Origin: Mariniblastus sp.
GTDB lineage: Bacteria; Planctomycetota; Planctomycetia; Pirellulales; Pirellulaceae
Reading direction: 5' to 3'
Assembly: GCA_011523945.1 (NCBI GenBank)
Contig: WTFU01000102.1
Coordinates: 46,406 to 110,405 of the forward strand
Length of the DNA stretch: 64,000 nt
The number at the start of each line of letters is the position of its first letter. Position 1 is the first letter of the stretch. The notes below the pieces were generated by a model. That model made no database searches and was not told where the DNA came from. It saw nothing but the letters and a program-made list of their open reading frames with translations. The position numbers were made by a program, and so were the translations under genes. Shown here piece after piece: positions 37,529 to 46,755 of the stretch.

Positions 37529-38563
37529 ATGCGAGTTTTTGCATCTTCATTTTTTCTGTTGCTAACGATGGCATGTTCATCATTACTGGCTCAAACTGGC
37601 ACTCTAGATGAAAAAGACAAAGCAGTGGTTGTCTTTGATTTACGTATCGACGACATGCGAAACAGTGTGATTGGAAAAAAGCTTGGAATGGAGGAACAGC
37701 TTTCAGGGGTAGCTTCCGACGATGAGCCCAGTCCAAATGAGATTGATCGCGTGTTCGGTGCGATGAGCCTGCCTCAGAGTATGCAGGAGGCTATGATGGC
37801 ACAATTCGGCGAGGTTAAATTTGATTTCTTTGTCAAAGTTTACTTCAACACTGAGGCTGCCGTCGACAAACTGCTGGCAGAGATCGATTCCAAATCAGCG
37901 GAGACAATTGAAAAAAATGGGAAGACCTTTTATGAGATGCCTGCTTCCGGGGGTGTTCCTGCCGGTTTAGTTGTGATGCAGGTTATCGACTCTAAGACAG
38001 TTGAACTCGGTACGAAAAAGTACCTTTTTCACCCGGATAGAAAATTGTTATCGGACAATTTGATGTCGGCTGCGAAAGGCTCGCCCGAGGCTCCCATCCG
38101 CATGGCGATGGATTTTTCGGGTGCTCGGGGACTGGTTACTGAATTAGTCGAGATGGGAAAGCAACAGGCGGGAGGCAACGGTCCTGCAGGAGTGTTTATT
38201 GATTTGCTCAATAATGTCCAAGATCTCTCAATCATGGTTGGGATGAACGAAAAAGATCTTTTGACGATTAAAGCCAATGGGGTGGATGACGAAAAAGCTA
38301 AAGAGCTCCGAAGTGGTGTCGATGCAATGTTGGGAACGGCAAAGATGGCGATGCAGCAATTCATGCCAATGGTGGAAAGCACGGATCCCGATGCAGCCAA
38401 AATGATGGGTACGATCAGTAAGGCACTCAAAGCGAAGGGGACAGGCCGAGAAGTGCTTGTCGAGATTCCAGCTCCTAAGGGGTTGGGAGATTACCTTGGA
38501 AAGCAAATGGAGAGTCTTCCAATGCTGTTGCAAATGGGCGGGCAATCTGGAGGTGGTTTCTAG
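37529..38563 (+). CDS. Secreted protein of unknown function
   Basis: This 344-residue product has a signal peptide (about 1-21, ending SLLAQ) and a strong GAGGAG ribosome-binding site before ATG 37529. The mature part is soluble with alternating strand and helix patterns (FDFFVKVYFNTEAAVDKLL; GKTFYEMPASGG; LVVMQVIDSKTVELG) and a Met/Gly-rich C-terminus (LLQMGGQSGGGF). The middle part resembles the layout of the envelope protein at 62557 (a strand, a V-K/D-K-L helix, then GKT-x-F/Y), so the two may be distant relatives. No named family recognised. Confidence 0.7.
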   Translation: MRVFASSFFLLLTMACSSLLAQTGTLDEKDKAVVVFDLRIDDMRNSVIGKKLGMEEQLSGVASDDEPSPNEIDRVFGAMSLPQSMQEAMMAQFGEVKFDFFVKVYFNTEAAVDKLLAEIDSKSAETIEKNGKTFYEMPASGGVPAGLVVMQVIDSKTVELGTKKYLFHPDRKLLSDNLMSAAKGSPEAPIRMAMDFSGARGLVTELVEMGKQQAGGNGPAGVFIDLLNNVQDLSIMVGMNEKDLLTIKANGVDDEKAKELRSGVDAMLGTAKMAMQQFMPMVESTDPDAAKMMGTISKALKAKGTGREVLVEIPAPKGLGDYLGKQMESLPMLLQMGGQSGGGF

Positions 38564-38588
38564 TTTGACCCTTAATTGAAAAATAAAA

Positions 38589-38618
38589 AGCGACGCTGCA
38601 AAGCGTCGCTCTTTTTTT
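38589..38618. terminator. Bidirectional Rho-independent terminator
   Basis: AGCGACGC (38589-38596) and GCGTCGCT (38603-38610) form an 8-bp GC-rich stem with a T-tract on the plus side and an A-tract (T in the minus direction) on the other. It serves the secreted protein gene (+) and the M48 peptidase gene (-), which converge here. Confidence 0.92.
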
Positions 38619-38709
38619 GTTTGGATTCGGCCGGCAAACAAGTTTCCAAGCGAGGTGTGAACAACGATCTATCTCGGGGATTGACGATTTAAATGCCCAC
38701 GGTCCTTTT

Positions 38710-40080
38710 CTATAGCAGGTTAAGCGAGACCCAGACCGCAGTAAAACAGACAAGCACGAGATAGCGTCGCCTGGAAAAAGAACGATTGAATTGATCGATC
38801 TTTTCAGAATTTGATTCCAGTTTTTCAATTAGTTCAATACGCCGTTTGAGACTAGGGTGAAGCAGTGTTTGTTTTTCGTAAAAGCCCCTGCCCAATGATG
38901 CAAGCCGCAGTAGCGCGTTTTTTAAATCGTTCGAGTAATCTGAATCAGGTTTGGCTGCCTGTGTTTGGCAGGCGAAAATATCGGCCTCGTATTCCATTTG
39001 ATGTGAGATCCATGGAAGGCCGATCAGGAGAAATGCCAAATAGATTCCGATTGGAAGTAACGTTGATGCCTCGCCTAGCCAATCCAGCGGTTCCCCGCCA
39101 AAAATAGGAGTTGCCAAACCCGTCAGTTGAGATTGAGTCTGGGCAATTGCCAAGACGGGAAGGGTGATAAAGCAAAGTCGTGTAAATGTGTGCCAGAGCC
39201 TCACGTGCCCTGCCTCATGTCTTGCGATGGCGAGAACCTCGTTCCTCGGGAATAGTTCCATTAGTTTGTCAGAGAGGATCAGCATTCGGTAGCGAGGAAT
39301 GAGACCAACGACCGCAGCGTTAGCGACCTGATTTCCTGTTCGCCAAATTCGTAGTCGCCGCAACGGGATTTGGTTTTGGGTGAATATGGCGTTGATTTGG
39401 GTTTCAAGGATTGGGTCCCTGAATTTCGTATGGGAGCAAGCTGTCAATAAAATTAAGGGGAGGCCGGCAGCGAGAGCCAAGAGTATGACCGCGAGGCTCG
39501 CCGATCTTTCATACGCTTTGAGATTTGAAAGGTAAGGCTCAAGATCGCGGAGAAAGATGATCGTTACAGTCGGGAAGATTACAAAAAGCAGGCATGACTG
39601 GAATCGAATACAGGCAATTTCTGTTTTTCTCTTCATTGATAAATAGAGTGAATCCGATTTCGAAATTTTTCCGGTGAGATCTGCAAAAATAATCCATGAC
39701 GTAAATAACGAAAAAACAATCGGCAACAAAATGAACAACTCGTCCAGCAAGGGCCAACGATCGAGTTGCCAAGTACCGCGTACAACATCTTGCCAACGAA
39801 TTGCCCAGACCGTGGCGAGGCTGGCGGATAACCAAACCGCGCTGTGACATGCTGAGAGGCGTGCGATGACTTGATTGCGTTGCTTGGCTTCGATCCCATT
39901 GAGGGGGATTGGAAGGGAAACGAAATAGGTTTGAAATATCGCGAGACCTGGAACTAGAACCGCTAAGATACCAACCATGAAGATGGTCAGCCAAAGTTGT
40001 TCATTTTTAACGGGTGCTGCACCAATGAGTTCACTGCCAAGCAATGTGAGCACAATCACCGCACCAACAATAAAATTCAT
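38710..40080 (-). CDS. Membrane-embedded M48-family zinc metallopeptidase
   Basis: About 456 residues from ATG 40080; the frame is open to TTG 40134. The zinc motif HEAGH lies in IARHEAGHVRLWH. The third ligand is probably the Glu of QMEYEADIFA, as in HtpX/Ste24 enzymes. There are several transmembrane helices before the active site and two after it, plus a C-terminal hydrophobic anchor (YLVLVCFTAVWVSL). It probably degrades misfolded or short membrane peptides. It is followed by the bidirectional terminator at 38589. Confidence 0.88.
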   Translation of the reverse strand: MNFIVGAVIVLTLLGSELIGAAPVKNEQLWLTIFMVGILAVLVPGLAIFQTYFVSLPIPLNGIEAKQRNQVIARLSACHSAVWLSASLATVWAIRWQDVVRGTWQLDRWPLLDELFILLPIVFSLFTSWIIFADLTGKISKSDSLYLSMKRKTEIACIRFQSCLLFVIFPTVTIIFLRDLEPYLSNLKAYERSASLAVILLALAAGLPLILLTACSHTKFRDPILETQINAIFTQNQIPLRRLRIWRTGNQVANAAVVGLIPRYRMLILSDKLMELFPRNEVLAIARHEAGHVRLWHTFTRLCFITLPVLAIAQTQSQLTGLATPIFGGEPLDWLGEASTLLPIGIYLAFLLIGLPWISHQMEYEADIFACQTQAAKPDSDYSNDLKNALLRLASLGRGFYEKQTLLHPSLKRRIELIEKLESNSEKIDQFNRSFSRRRYLVLVCFTAVWVSLNLL

Positions 40081-40196
40081 GGTCTTGTATGAGCATTTCG
40101 AAAGGAAATATGAATCGGATTCGGTCCAGATCAAAAGATTTACGTGCCGCTTTCGTTTCTAGCGTAGTTAGAGAGTTCGGAAATGTCGACGAAAAA

Positions 40197-40224
40197 GCCC
40201 GCGACAATTTACTGTGCCGCGGGC
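40197..40224 (-). terminator. Rho-independent terminator of serC-serA
   Basis: GCCCGCG (40197-40203) and CGCGGGC (40218-40224) form a 7-bp stem; in the minus direction TTTTTC follows. It lies about 50 nt after the serA stop. Confidence 0.88.
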
Positions 40225-40272
40225 CTTGGACGTAATTAAAGACGTTGGGGGAGTTCGGTCGATTCGTGATTC

Positions 40273-41949
40273 TTAAACCAGCCAATCCGGAAGTTCGTCC
40301 AAGGCTGGTAAATTGATCAGATGTACTGAATCGATTGCGTCGTTCTCAAGAACGCGTTGCAGTGTTGGGGTAGAAACGATGGAATCTACGTTGAGAATAC
40401 CGATTGCCGATCCGCCCTGATCCCCTTCCCGTCCGACTGCCATCTGGGCGATATTAACCTTTTCCTCAGCGAGTACGCTGCCGACATAACCGATGATTCC
40501 GGGAATGTCCGAGTGGTTGAAGATCAAAAGATTTCCATCCATGTACGTTTCAGTCCGGTACTCGTCCAGGCGGACTAATCGAGGCATACTTTTTCCAAAC
40601 AGTGTTCCCGTTGCCGTCCGTGTAACGCTTTCGCCGGATACGGTTGCGGTGATAGAACTACTGAAGTCGCCCGTGTCTGAATTTGAAGTTCGCGAAATAT
40701 CGATGCCACGCTCACGACAGAGCATCTCAGCATTGATAATATTAGCATCTTCGGTCACGTGGCCGAGAAGGCCGGCGCAGAACGCCGAGACTAAAGGCCG
40801 TGTGTCTTTTTCTGAAATATCCCCTTGGAATTCAAGTTCGCATTTGTCGATAGCACCGCCGTGCCATTGCCCCAATAAGACGCCCAAACGGTGGGCAACG
40901 TCGAGGTGACTTCGGAGATCGTTGAGTGTTTTTGGATCAAGCGAAATTGTATTTACCGCAGACTTAATTTCACCCGTAGTCAAAAAGTTAACCAATAGCT
41001 CAACGGCCTCAACTGCAACCTCAATCTGAGCTTCATCGGTGCTTGCTCCGAGATGTGGTGTGCATAGCACATTATCCATTTGAAAGAGCGGGTTGTCGGT
41101 GCACGGTTCTTCTGGATAGACATCGAGTGCAACGCCGCCCAGTTGGCCGGATTCCAGTCCTGCAATCAGCGCACCGTTATCGTAAATCCCACCTCGAGCA
41201 CAGTTGACTAATCTCGCATTTGGCTTCATTAATTTGACTTCTTCGTGGCCAATCAGTCCCTGCGTCTCAGGCGTTAAAGGCGTATGTACGGTCAAATAAT
41301 CTATTTTGGGTAAAAGGTCACTCACTTCGCTAACTTTAGTGATTCCCAAATCTACTGCCCGCTCTGACGAAAGGAATGGGTCATAGCCGATAACCTCCAT
41401 GCCAAATGCTCTGGCTCGTGAGGCAACTTCCAAACCAATTCTACCTAAGCCGACGATACCGAGTGTTTTACCGCTGACTTGTGACCCTTTAAATTTCTTT
41501 CGATCCCATCGCCCGGCTTGCAGGCTTGAATAGGCGGGGCCAATCTTTCGAGAGAGACCGAGCAAGAGCGCCATGGTGTGTTCGGCGGTACTGATGGTGT
41601 TGCCGGCCGGTGTATTCATAACGACGATTCCCAGGAGCGTCGCAGCCGATTTGTCGATATTGTCTGTACCAACACCTGCACGGACGATGGCTTTAAGTGA
41701 CTTATTCCCCTCCAGTGTTTCGGCAGTGATTTTCACGCCGCTACGACAGACCGCGCCGTCATAGTGGGTAAGCGCTTCACGAAGTTCTTCGCCTTTGAGC
41801 CCGATTTTGATGTCAAACGATATTCCTTCAGCGGATTCCAGCTTGGCCAGGCCCTCTGCTGCGAGGTCGTCGAGAACAATAATACGCGCCATTTGGTCGT
41901 CTTTCGATTTTGAAGAGGTTTGTAGCGGTGGTTGAGTGGCAACAGACAT
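40273..41949 (-). CDS. serA: D-3-phosphoglycerate dehydrogenase
   Basis: This enzyme oxidises 3-phosphoglycerate to 3-phosphohydroxypyruvate, the first step of serine synthesis. The 558-residue long form has an NAD-binding fold (GKTLGIVGLGRIGLEVASRA) and active-site motifs (NCARGGIYDNGAL; CTPHLGASTDEAQIEV). An ASB domain follows (about 340-470) and a C-terminal ACT domain (GNLLIFNHSDIPGIIGYVG) that binds serine in related enzymes, so feedback inhibition is likely. An extra 19 residues precede MARIIVLDD. AAGGA stands about 10 nt before ATG 41949. It follows serC by 17 nt in one operon. Confidence 0.96.
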   Translation of the reverse strand: MSVATQPPLQTSSKSKDDQMARIIVLDDLAAEGLAKLESAEGISFDIKIGLKGEELREALTHYDGAVCRSGVKITAETLEGNKSLKAIVRAGVGTDNIDKSAATLLGIVVMNTPAGNTISTAEHTMALLLGLSRKIGPAYSSLQAGRWDRKKFKGSQVSGKTLGIVGLGRIGLEVASRARAFGMEVIGYDPFLSSERAVDLGITKVSEVSDLLPKIDYLTVHTPLTPETQGLIGHEEVKLMKPNARLVNCARGGIYDNGALIAGLESGQLGGVALDVYPEEPCTDNPLFQMDNVLCTPHLGASTDEAQIEVAVEAVELLVNFLTTGEIKSAVNTISLDPKTLNDLRSHLDVAHRLGVLLGQWHGGAIDKCELEFQGDISEKDTRPLVSAFCAGLLGHVTEDANIINAEMLCRERGIDISRTSNSDTGDFSSSITATVSGESVTRTATGTLFGKSMPRLVRLDEYRTETYMDGNLLIFNHSDIPGIIGYVGSVLAEEKVNIAQMAVGREGDQGGSAIGILNVDSIVSTPTLQRVLENDAIDSVHLINLPALDELPDWLV

Positions 41950-41966
41950 CTTGGTTGGTTCCTTTG

Positions 41967-43070
41967 TTAACCGTTTTTCCGGGCAAAATCTGCCATGAAT
42001 TGGGCAAGTGATTCAACGCCTTCCATCGGCATTGCGTTATAAATCGACGCACGAATTCCGCCGAGGCTTCGGTGTCCCTTCAGGGTTGTTAAACCGGCCT
42101 CGGCTGCTTCGGTGAGGAATTGATTTTCTAAGTCTTCGGTCTGTAGAGTGAACACGACATTCATGATTGATCGGTCAGCTTTTTCAGCGTGACCGGAATA
42201 AAACCCATTGCTTTGGTCAATCTCTTTGTAAAGAAGGCTGGCTTTATCCTGGTTGAATTGGCTAATCCTCGCCAATCCACCTTTTTCTTCTTGTAACCAC
42301 TTGCAAACGAGTCCCGTTACGTAGATTGCAAAGGTGGGGGGCGTATTGAATCGCGATCCTGCCTTTGAATGCTTAGAGTAATCGAGATAGCTTGGCAAAC
42401 GGTCATCACAGCGGTCCAGAAGCTCTTTCTTCAAAATCAAAACATTCACTCCCGCAATTCCCGCATTTTTCTGGGCACAGGCATAAATTAATCCGTATTT
42501 TTTGATGTCAATCGGCTCGGAGAAAAGATCGGAGGATTTATCGACCAGCAGCGGAGCGTCTCCCGTTTCGGGCAAGTCCCAGTATTTAACTCCGTGTATC
42601 GTTTCATTGGAGGTCAAGTGGCAGTAGGCGGCATTGGGAGTGAGCTGCAGCTCGTTTTGCTGAGGTGCTTTGTTGTATCCTGAGTCGCCGCCATCCCACG
42701 CAATGTTAAGATTTCCAAATCGAGAAACCTCGGCAGCGGTTTTTTTACCCCAAGCCCCTGTCACGATGACATCCGCAGTCTGAGTTTTTTCCGTTAAAAA
42801 ATTCATCGGCATCATAACATTCTGAAGTGCGCTGCCACCCTGTAAGAACAGGACTTCGTGAGTGTCGGGAAGATCGGTCAGCTCAGCGATTCGAGAGGTT
42901 GCGTCATTTAGAATCTCGTCGAAATCCTTACTCCGGTGACTAATCTCAAGAACACTTGAGCCGACGCCGGGAAGCGAAAGCATTTCACTTTGAATTTGCT
43001 CTAGTACGACCTCGGGAAGTATTGCGGGACCTGCGGAAAAATTAAATACGCGGGAAGTCATCTTGGTCAT
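41967..43070 (-). CDS. serC: Phosphoserine aminotransferase
   Basis: This PLP enzyme makes phosphoserine from 3-phosphohydroxypyruvate and glutamate. The 367-residue product starts VFNFSAGPAILPEVVLEQ, the SerC N-terminal signature. It has SVLEISHRSKDF, FLQGGSALQNVM and the PLP-lysine region YACAQKNAGIAGVNVLI. The C-terminus GHRSLGGIRASIYNAMP is typical. It is the first gene of the serC-serA operon. ATG 43070 or the in-frame ATG three codons later may be used. Confidence 0.96.
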   Translation of the reverse strand: MTKMTSRVFNFSAGPAILPEVVLEQIQSEMLSLPGVGSSVLEISHRSKDFDEILNDATSRIAELTDLPDTHEVLFLQGGSALQNVMMPMNFLTEKTQTADVIVTGAWGKKTAAEVSRFGNLNIAWDGGDSGYNKAPQQNELQLTPNAAYCHLTSNETIHGVKYWDLPETGDAPLLVDKSSDLFSEPIDIKKYGLIYACAQKNAGIAGVNVLILKKELLDRCDDRLPSYLDYSKHSKAGSRFNTPPTFAIYVTGLVCKWLQEEKGGLARISQFNQDKASLLYKEIDQSNGFYSGHAEKADRSIMNVVFTLQTEDLENQFLTEAAEAGLTTLKGHRSLGGIRASIYNAMPMEGVESLAQFMADFARKNG

Positions 43071-43627
43071 GGTTATCTCAAAGGAGGTCGAATAAAAGAC
43101 ATGAAAGTTTGTGGGGAATTAATCCTGAGTGCCATCTGCCGGTAATCAGACCTTCAGAAAATATGAAACGACAGGCAGTCTGTTGTGTCTCATCCTGATG
43201 GTAGAATCAGTCGAGACTTCCTTTCAGTTTTGTCCCACGAAAACTGTCCATATTCGGAACAGAAGAAAATCTTGCCGACCGAACGACCCCGATTCTAAAC
43301 ATCGATCTAGAGGGTGAAAAGTGCGGCAATGGCATAGCGAGACACGGGCTTGCTGAAGCGCCTCTCAGGCAATTTGCGGCTTAAAAGTTTGATGCAGAAC
43401 TCGATCCTTTTTGGGGCGGCTCCAGTGACTTTAATCCGTGTTTATAGTGGCTTTTTCTCCGCAGTGCGGCAGGGGACGATATTTACAGGATTAGTTAGCG
43501 AGGCGTGGCCTGCGTGTTGATTCGGTTTAAGTAGATTTTTCGGGTTGAAATTTTTGTCGAATCAGTTGTGGAGTGAGATTAAGATTAGGAAAAGGATGGC
43601 GTGTCGAGGATGTAGTTTGCTCTCTGA
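43071..43627. other. 550-base intergenic region upstream of serC
   Basis: No gene with credible composition is seen. It contains an 11-bp palindrome CCGCAGTGCGG (43459-43469). A plus-strand AAGGAGGT near 43080 is not at a useful distance from an open frame: the ATG about 12 nt later opens only 14 codons. The serC promoter probably lies close to the gene. Confidence 0.4.
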
Positions 43628-44404
43628 TTAAAACTTCTGGTAGGGCGTTGCTGAGCCGTATCTCGTCGGAGCGGGAGTTGCTGTATTCGTGTTAACGCCA
43701 GTAGAACTATTGTAGCCGGCTTGTTGAGCCAATTGATTTTGTAGACTAGCCACCTTTGCTGCAATTTGTGGCTGTTTCGGATTCACTTGAAGTGCTCTGG
43801 CATAGCTATCTAAAGCTAACGTGGCCTGCCCCTGGGCTTCCCTAACAGATCCCATTGCAGCTAAAACTTGGACATCATTTGGATTGATTTTCAATGCATC
43901 AACAAGAAGGTCGGCGGCACGAATGTTATCGCCATACTCCTGATAAAGTTTAGCCAGTTCCACTACCGGTTCGGTGGAAGCGGGGTATCGATTTTTCCAT
44001 GCATTGATTAGATCAAATGCATATTGTTCCTGACCGGTTTCGATCAATAGCACAGCCAGGGATCGATGGGCTTCCTGATGCTGATCATCAATTGCGATTG
44101 TGCGCCGGTAGAGCTGTTCAGCACTTTGGGTTGCTTGAAGATTTTTCGTTTGCTTGCCAAGTGCGTAATAACTCGCCCCTAGATTATAGATTGCATCAGC
44201 ATCATTCGGGTCCATTTCAATTGCTTTGTTGAACTCTGCGATTGCGGTCGTAATTTGCCCTTGATTGTAGGCTTGGCATCCAATGGAATTGTGTCGGTTG
44301 GCGCCAAGTTTACATCCTGTTGATACTGCGAGGCTTAGTAATACCAAAGCAATTACCGAAAAAGGTGTTTGGTGGCGAAGTGGTGAGTTGGTCGTTGGAG
44401 ACAT
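43628..44404 (-). CDS. TPR-repeat lipoprotein
   Basis: This 258-residue protein has a lipoprotein signal (FSVIALVLLSLAV, then STGC). At least four tetratricopeptide repeats follow: AYNQGQITTAIAEFNKAIEM, ADAIYNLGASYYALGK, IRAADLLVDALKINPND and ALDSYARALQVNPKQP. TPRs mediate protein-protein contacts, so it is likely an envelope scaffold. The C-terminal 40 residues are Ser/Thr/Asn-rich and disordered. It lies 193 nt after the anti-sigma gene and might be co-transcribed. The STGCKLG sequence at the lipobox is shared with the lipoprotein at 14415. Confidence 0.82.
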   Translation of the reverse strand: MSPTTNSPLRHQTPFSVIALVLLSLAVSTGCKLGANRHNSIGCQAYNQGQITTAIAEFNKAIEMDPNDADAIYNLGASYYALGKQTKNLQATQSAEQLYRRTIAIDDQHQEAHRSLAVLLIETGQEQYAFDLINAWKNRYPASTEPVVELAKLYQEYGDNIRAADLLVDALKINPNDVQVLAAMGSVREAQGQATLALDSYARALQVNPKQPQIAAKVASLQNQLAQQAGYNSSTGVNTNTATPAPTRYGSATPYQKF

Positions 44405-44597
44405 GTTGCATTTCTCATCAATTGCTCAAGTTGAAAACAGTTGTCCGATGTCTCTTTCACGTGAGAACACACGGATAAACTCGAGGAAAGTTAGAGAAAC
44501 TGAATTGCCACTGCAAGATCAGTGAGGCGAATTGGAAGGTGCTGGCAGACCGGGCGCTGAATTGAGCAAACGGGGCACGCGCCCTGTCGAGTGGATG

Positions 44598-45320
44598 TTA
44601 TGCAGTTCGGAAGTTAGTCGACTGTTCCCATTTGCCGATCCCAGGGAGTTCATTGGAGTCGAGCAATGATTGCTGGATTATTTTGATCGTTTCTTTCCAC
44701 TGGTAGCCAAGCTGACAAACTGGGAAGAGTGCGGGCGAATACTCTAAAAGTGGTTTAGAGCGATCTATCCATGGCTTGATCGACTCAATTTGAGGGGAAA
44801 TTGACTTCCACGTTGGAATTCGGGGAAACTCAAGTTCGGGAATTGCTTCGGCAAAAGCAAGTGCTGATAGCGAGGGTGAGTCGGGCAAGATTGTTGGTGT
44901 ACGGTTAGTTTCGTGTCGTCTAGTTTTTGCTGGCAATGCCTCTGGGTGAAATAGACTAATTGTCGGGGGAGTTGTAATTTTGGCTACAACTACCTTCGGC
45001 GGATTGATTCTAATCAGGTAACTGCTGTAGATGTTTAAAGAGATTACGAGCGTCGCAACCAGCGCTAGAATGACACTGGTGTTTCGTGTGATAAATTCGG
45101 CGGTAATCACCGGAGGCGGGGTCGGCAAGCCATGGCTTTTGCTTTCCAGAGTAAAAGCCATTTCCATGTTTTCATAATCTTGCATCAATACTGCGCAATC
45201 GGGACAAACGGTGGCATGCTCGAGGAGTTTTGCGTCAGCGCTTAGGATTAGACGATCATCCAAGATTTCGTGAATGCGATTTTCAAAATCGTTGCAATGG
45301 AGGGGGTCAGTTCTCTTCAT
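44598..45320 (-). CDS. Membrane anti-sigma factor with zinc-binding N-terminus
   Basis: This 240-residue protein has an N-terminal zinc-finger anti-sigma motif, H-x3-C-x2-C (HATVCPDCAVLM), preceded by the helix CNDFENRIHEILDD. A single transmembrane helix follows (about 80-104, TSVILALVATLVISLNIY). The extracytoplasmic part is about 130 residues, Pro/Ser-rich and unrecognised. It starts inside the sigma gene (14-nt overlap), as ECF sigma/anti-sigma pairs usually do. It likely holds the sigma factor at the membrane until an envelope signal arrives. Confidence 0.85.
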   Translation of the reverse strand: MKRTDPLHCNDFENRIHEILDDRLILSADAKLLEHATVCPDCAVLMQDYENMEMAFTLESKSHGLPTPPPVITAEFITRNTSVILALVATLVISLNIYSSYLIRINPPKVVVAKITTPPTISLFHPEALPAKTRRHETNRTPTILPDSPSLSALAFAEAIPELEFPRIPTWKSISPQIESIKPWIDRSKPLLEYSPALFPVCQLGYQWKETIKIIQQSLLDSNELPGIGKWEQSTNFRTA

Positions 45321-45864
45321 TCAGCACTCCTCGTAATCGTAATTTCATAATTAGCTCGCGGCGCGCGCGGTGGACCCAAGTTTTTACAGTTCCGAGCGGA
45401 ATGTCGAGTGCCTCGCTAATTTCGGTGTAGCACATTTCATTTTTATGAAATAACACAAATGCTTCACGATACTCTTTTCTGACCGTTAAGAGCGCGTGGT
45501 CTAGTTCCTCGGAGAGAAGTTTGGCTTTGCTTTCGTCAACAGAATGATCTGCAACGGGATGATCGAGGGTTAGTGTGCCGGGGCGTCGCATTCGTTGGGC
45601 AAGACGAGTTCGGCAACGGTTGCCCGCGATCGTCAATAGCCACGGTTCGAATGCTCGTTCAGGATCCCAGCGGTGCAGATTTTTCGCCACGCGAACAAAG
45701 GTCTCCTGTACCGCATCTTCGGCATCCTCTCGCTGACCAAGCATTCGAAAGCAAAGGCCGTAGACCTGACCGCGAAATCGACGAATTAATTTACTGAAGG
45801 AAAGCTGATCCCCCGCGATACATTGGTTCACCAGAATTGGAAGTTCTTCAGCCAAATTGCACAC
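45307..45864 (-). CDS. ECF-type RNA polymerase sigma factor
   Basis: This 185-residue sigma-70 factor contains regions 2 and 4 only. Region 2 holds FSKLIRRFRGQVYGLCFRML and the promoter-melting segment EDAEDAVQETFVRVAKNL. Region 4 holds the helix-turn-helix MCYTEISEALDIPLGTVKTW and VHRARREL. It starts at GTG 45864. Together with the overlapping anti-sigma gene it forms a self-contained envelope-stress regulatory pair. The target promoters are unknown. Confidence 0.94.
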   Translation of the reverse strand: MCNLAEELPILVNQCIAGDQLSFSKLIRRFRGQVYGLCFRMLGQREDAEDAVQETFVRVAKNLHRWDPERAFEPWLLTIAGNRCRTRLAQRMRRPGTLTLDHPVADHSVDESKAKLLSEELDHALLTVRKEYREAFVLFHKNEMCYTEISEALDIPLGTVKTWVHRARRELIMKLRLRGVLNEEN

Positions 45865-46027
45865 TCGCTTTCAGAATTATTTAGGCGATACCCGGTAAGC
45901 TCATCCAAGGTTTTCGAATCGATGAGAATTTTGAGTATTTTCGGAATGTTTGCCTGCAAGAGTTTGCAGGCAGAGATATCCCTATTTCGATTCGAGGGGA
46001 TTGAAATTGGCAAATATATTGAAAAAA

Positions 46028-46064
46028 CAAAAAAAAGAGCCTCTTCTTAGTTAAGAAAGGCTCT
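46028..46064 (-). terminator. Rho-independent terminator of the FHA protein gene
   Basis: AGAGCC (46036-46041) and GGCTCT (46059-46064) pair. The T-tract in the minus direction covers 46022-46036. It lies about 32 nt after the FHA gene stop. Confidence 0.9.
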
Positions 46065-46095
46065 GTGCAAATTTTAATTGTCGGATCATCGGTCC

Positions 46096-46755
46096 TTAGC
46101 GACGGTTGAAAAACTTTTTCAAAACATCATCGGCAGCCGTCGTCGAACTGTCATGCTGATGCTTAGGCATCGGGGGTAGTTTTTTGGGACCACCTTTTGA
46201 GGGGGATTCTTCGTCTTTGCTTTCGCCTTTTTTAGCGACAGGGTCTTTCTTAGAGGTTCCAAAAACACTGGTTTCCTCCAGATTCAACTGGATGGTCTCC
46301 GAAGAAGCGATGGCACTCCGCTCAGCGGTGTTGGGATCATCTTCGGCGTCAGTAAGCCAATCGGTAATACTGTCTTCCAGTGACGGCTTCTTGTTTTGGG
46401 CCGTCCTAGCGGCGGCTTCGACCACGTCACCTACTCTTGGCTTTTTCGCACTTGCTTTAACAGGATCAATCACCACCTCAAACTGCAAGCGGCCAATGCG
46501 AAGTGAGTCGCCAGATTTTGCGACGTGAGTTTCAGTCAGTTGCTTTCCGTTTACAAAAGTACCGTTGCGGCTGGCAAGGTCGTTGATAACTACTTTTCCG
46601 TCACCGAAAAGAATTTCACAATGTTCGCGACTCACTAAGTCGCTGGCAGGCCGAAGATGGGCGGTGTCTCCACGTCCGATGATGAACCTGGGAACGGCAA
46701 TTGTGATCTCACGACCATCATTCTTTCCGCCGACAACTCTCAAAACTACTTGCAT
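46096..46755 (-). CDS. FHA-domain protein
   Basis: This 219-residue cytoplasmic protein has an N-terminal forkhead-associated domain (about 1-90: RFIIGRGDTAHLRPASDLVSR, then EHCEILFGDGKVVINDLASR and NGTFVNGKQL) that binds phosphothreonine peptides. The rest is Lys/Ser/Asp/Pro-rich and disordered, ending in a short basic helix (DDVLKKFFNRR). It may link a Ser/Thr kinase, common in planctomycetes, to another protein. It stands alone, with its own terminator. Confidence 0.9.
   Translation of the reverse strand: MQVVLRVVGGKNDGREITIAVPRFIIGRGDTAHLRPASDLVSREHCEILFGDGKVVINDLASRNGTFVNGKQLTETHVAKSGDSLRIGRLQFEVVIDPVKASAKKPRVGDVVEAAARTAQNKKPSLEDSITDWLTDAEDDPNTAERSAIASSETIQLNLEETSVFGTSKKDPVAKKGESKDEESPSKGGPKKLPPMPKHQHDSSTTAADDVLKKFFNRR

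Noticed and set aside
43079..43144. Plus-strand AAGGAGGT with a following ATG
   Set aside because: The spacing is about 12 nt and the frame has only 14 codons; likely fortuitous complement of minus-strand sequence before serC.
5976..43352. GCGAGACACGG shared between two intergenic regions (about 5978 and 43337)
   Set aside because: An 11-base match is expected many times by chance in 64 kb, and the flanks do not align.
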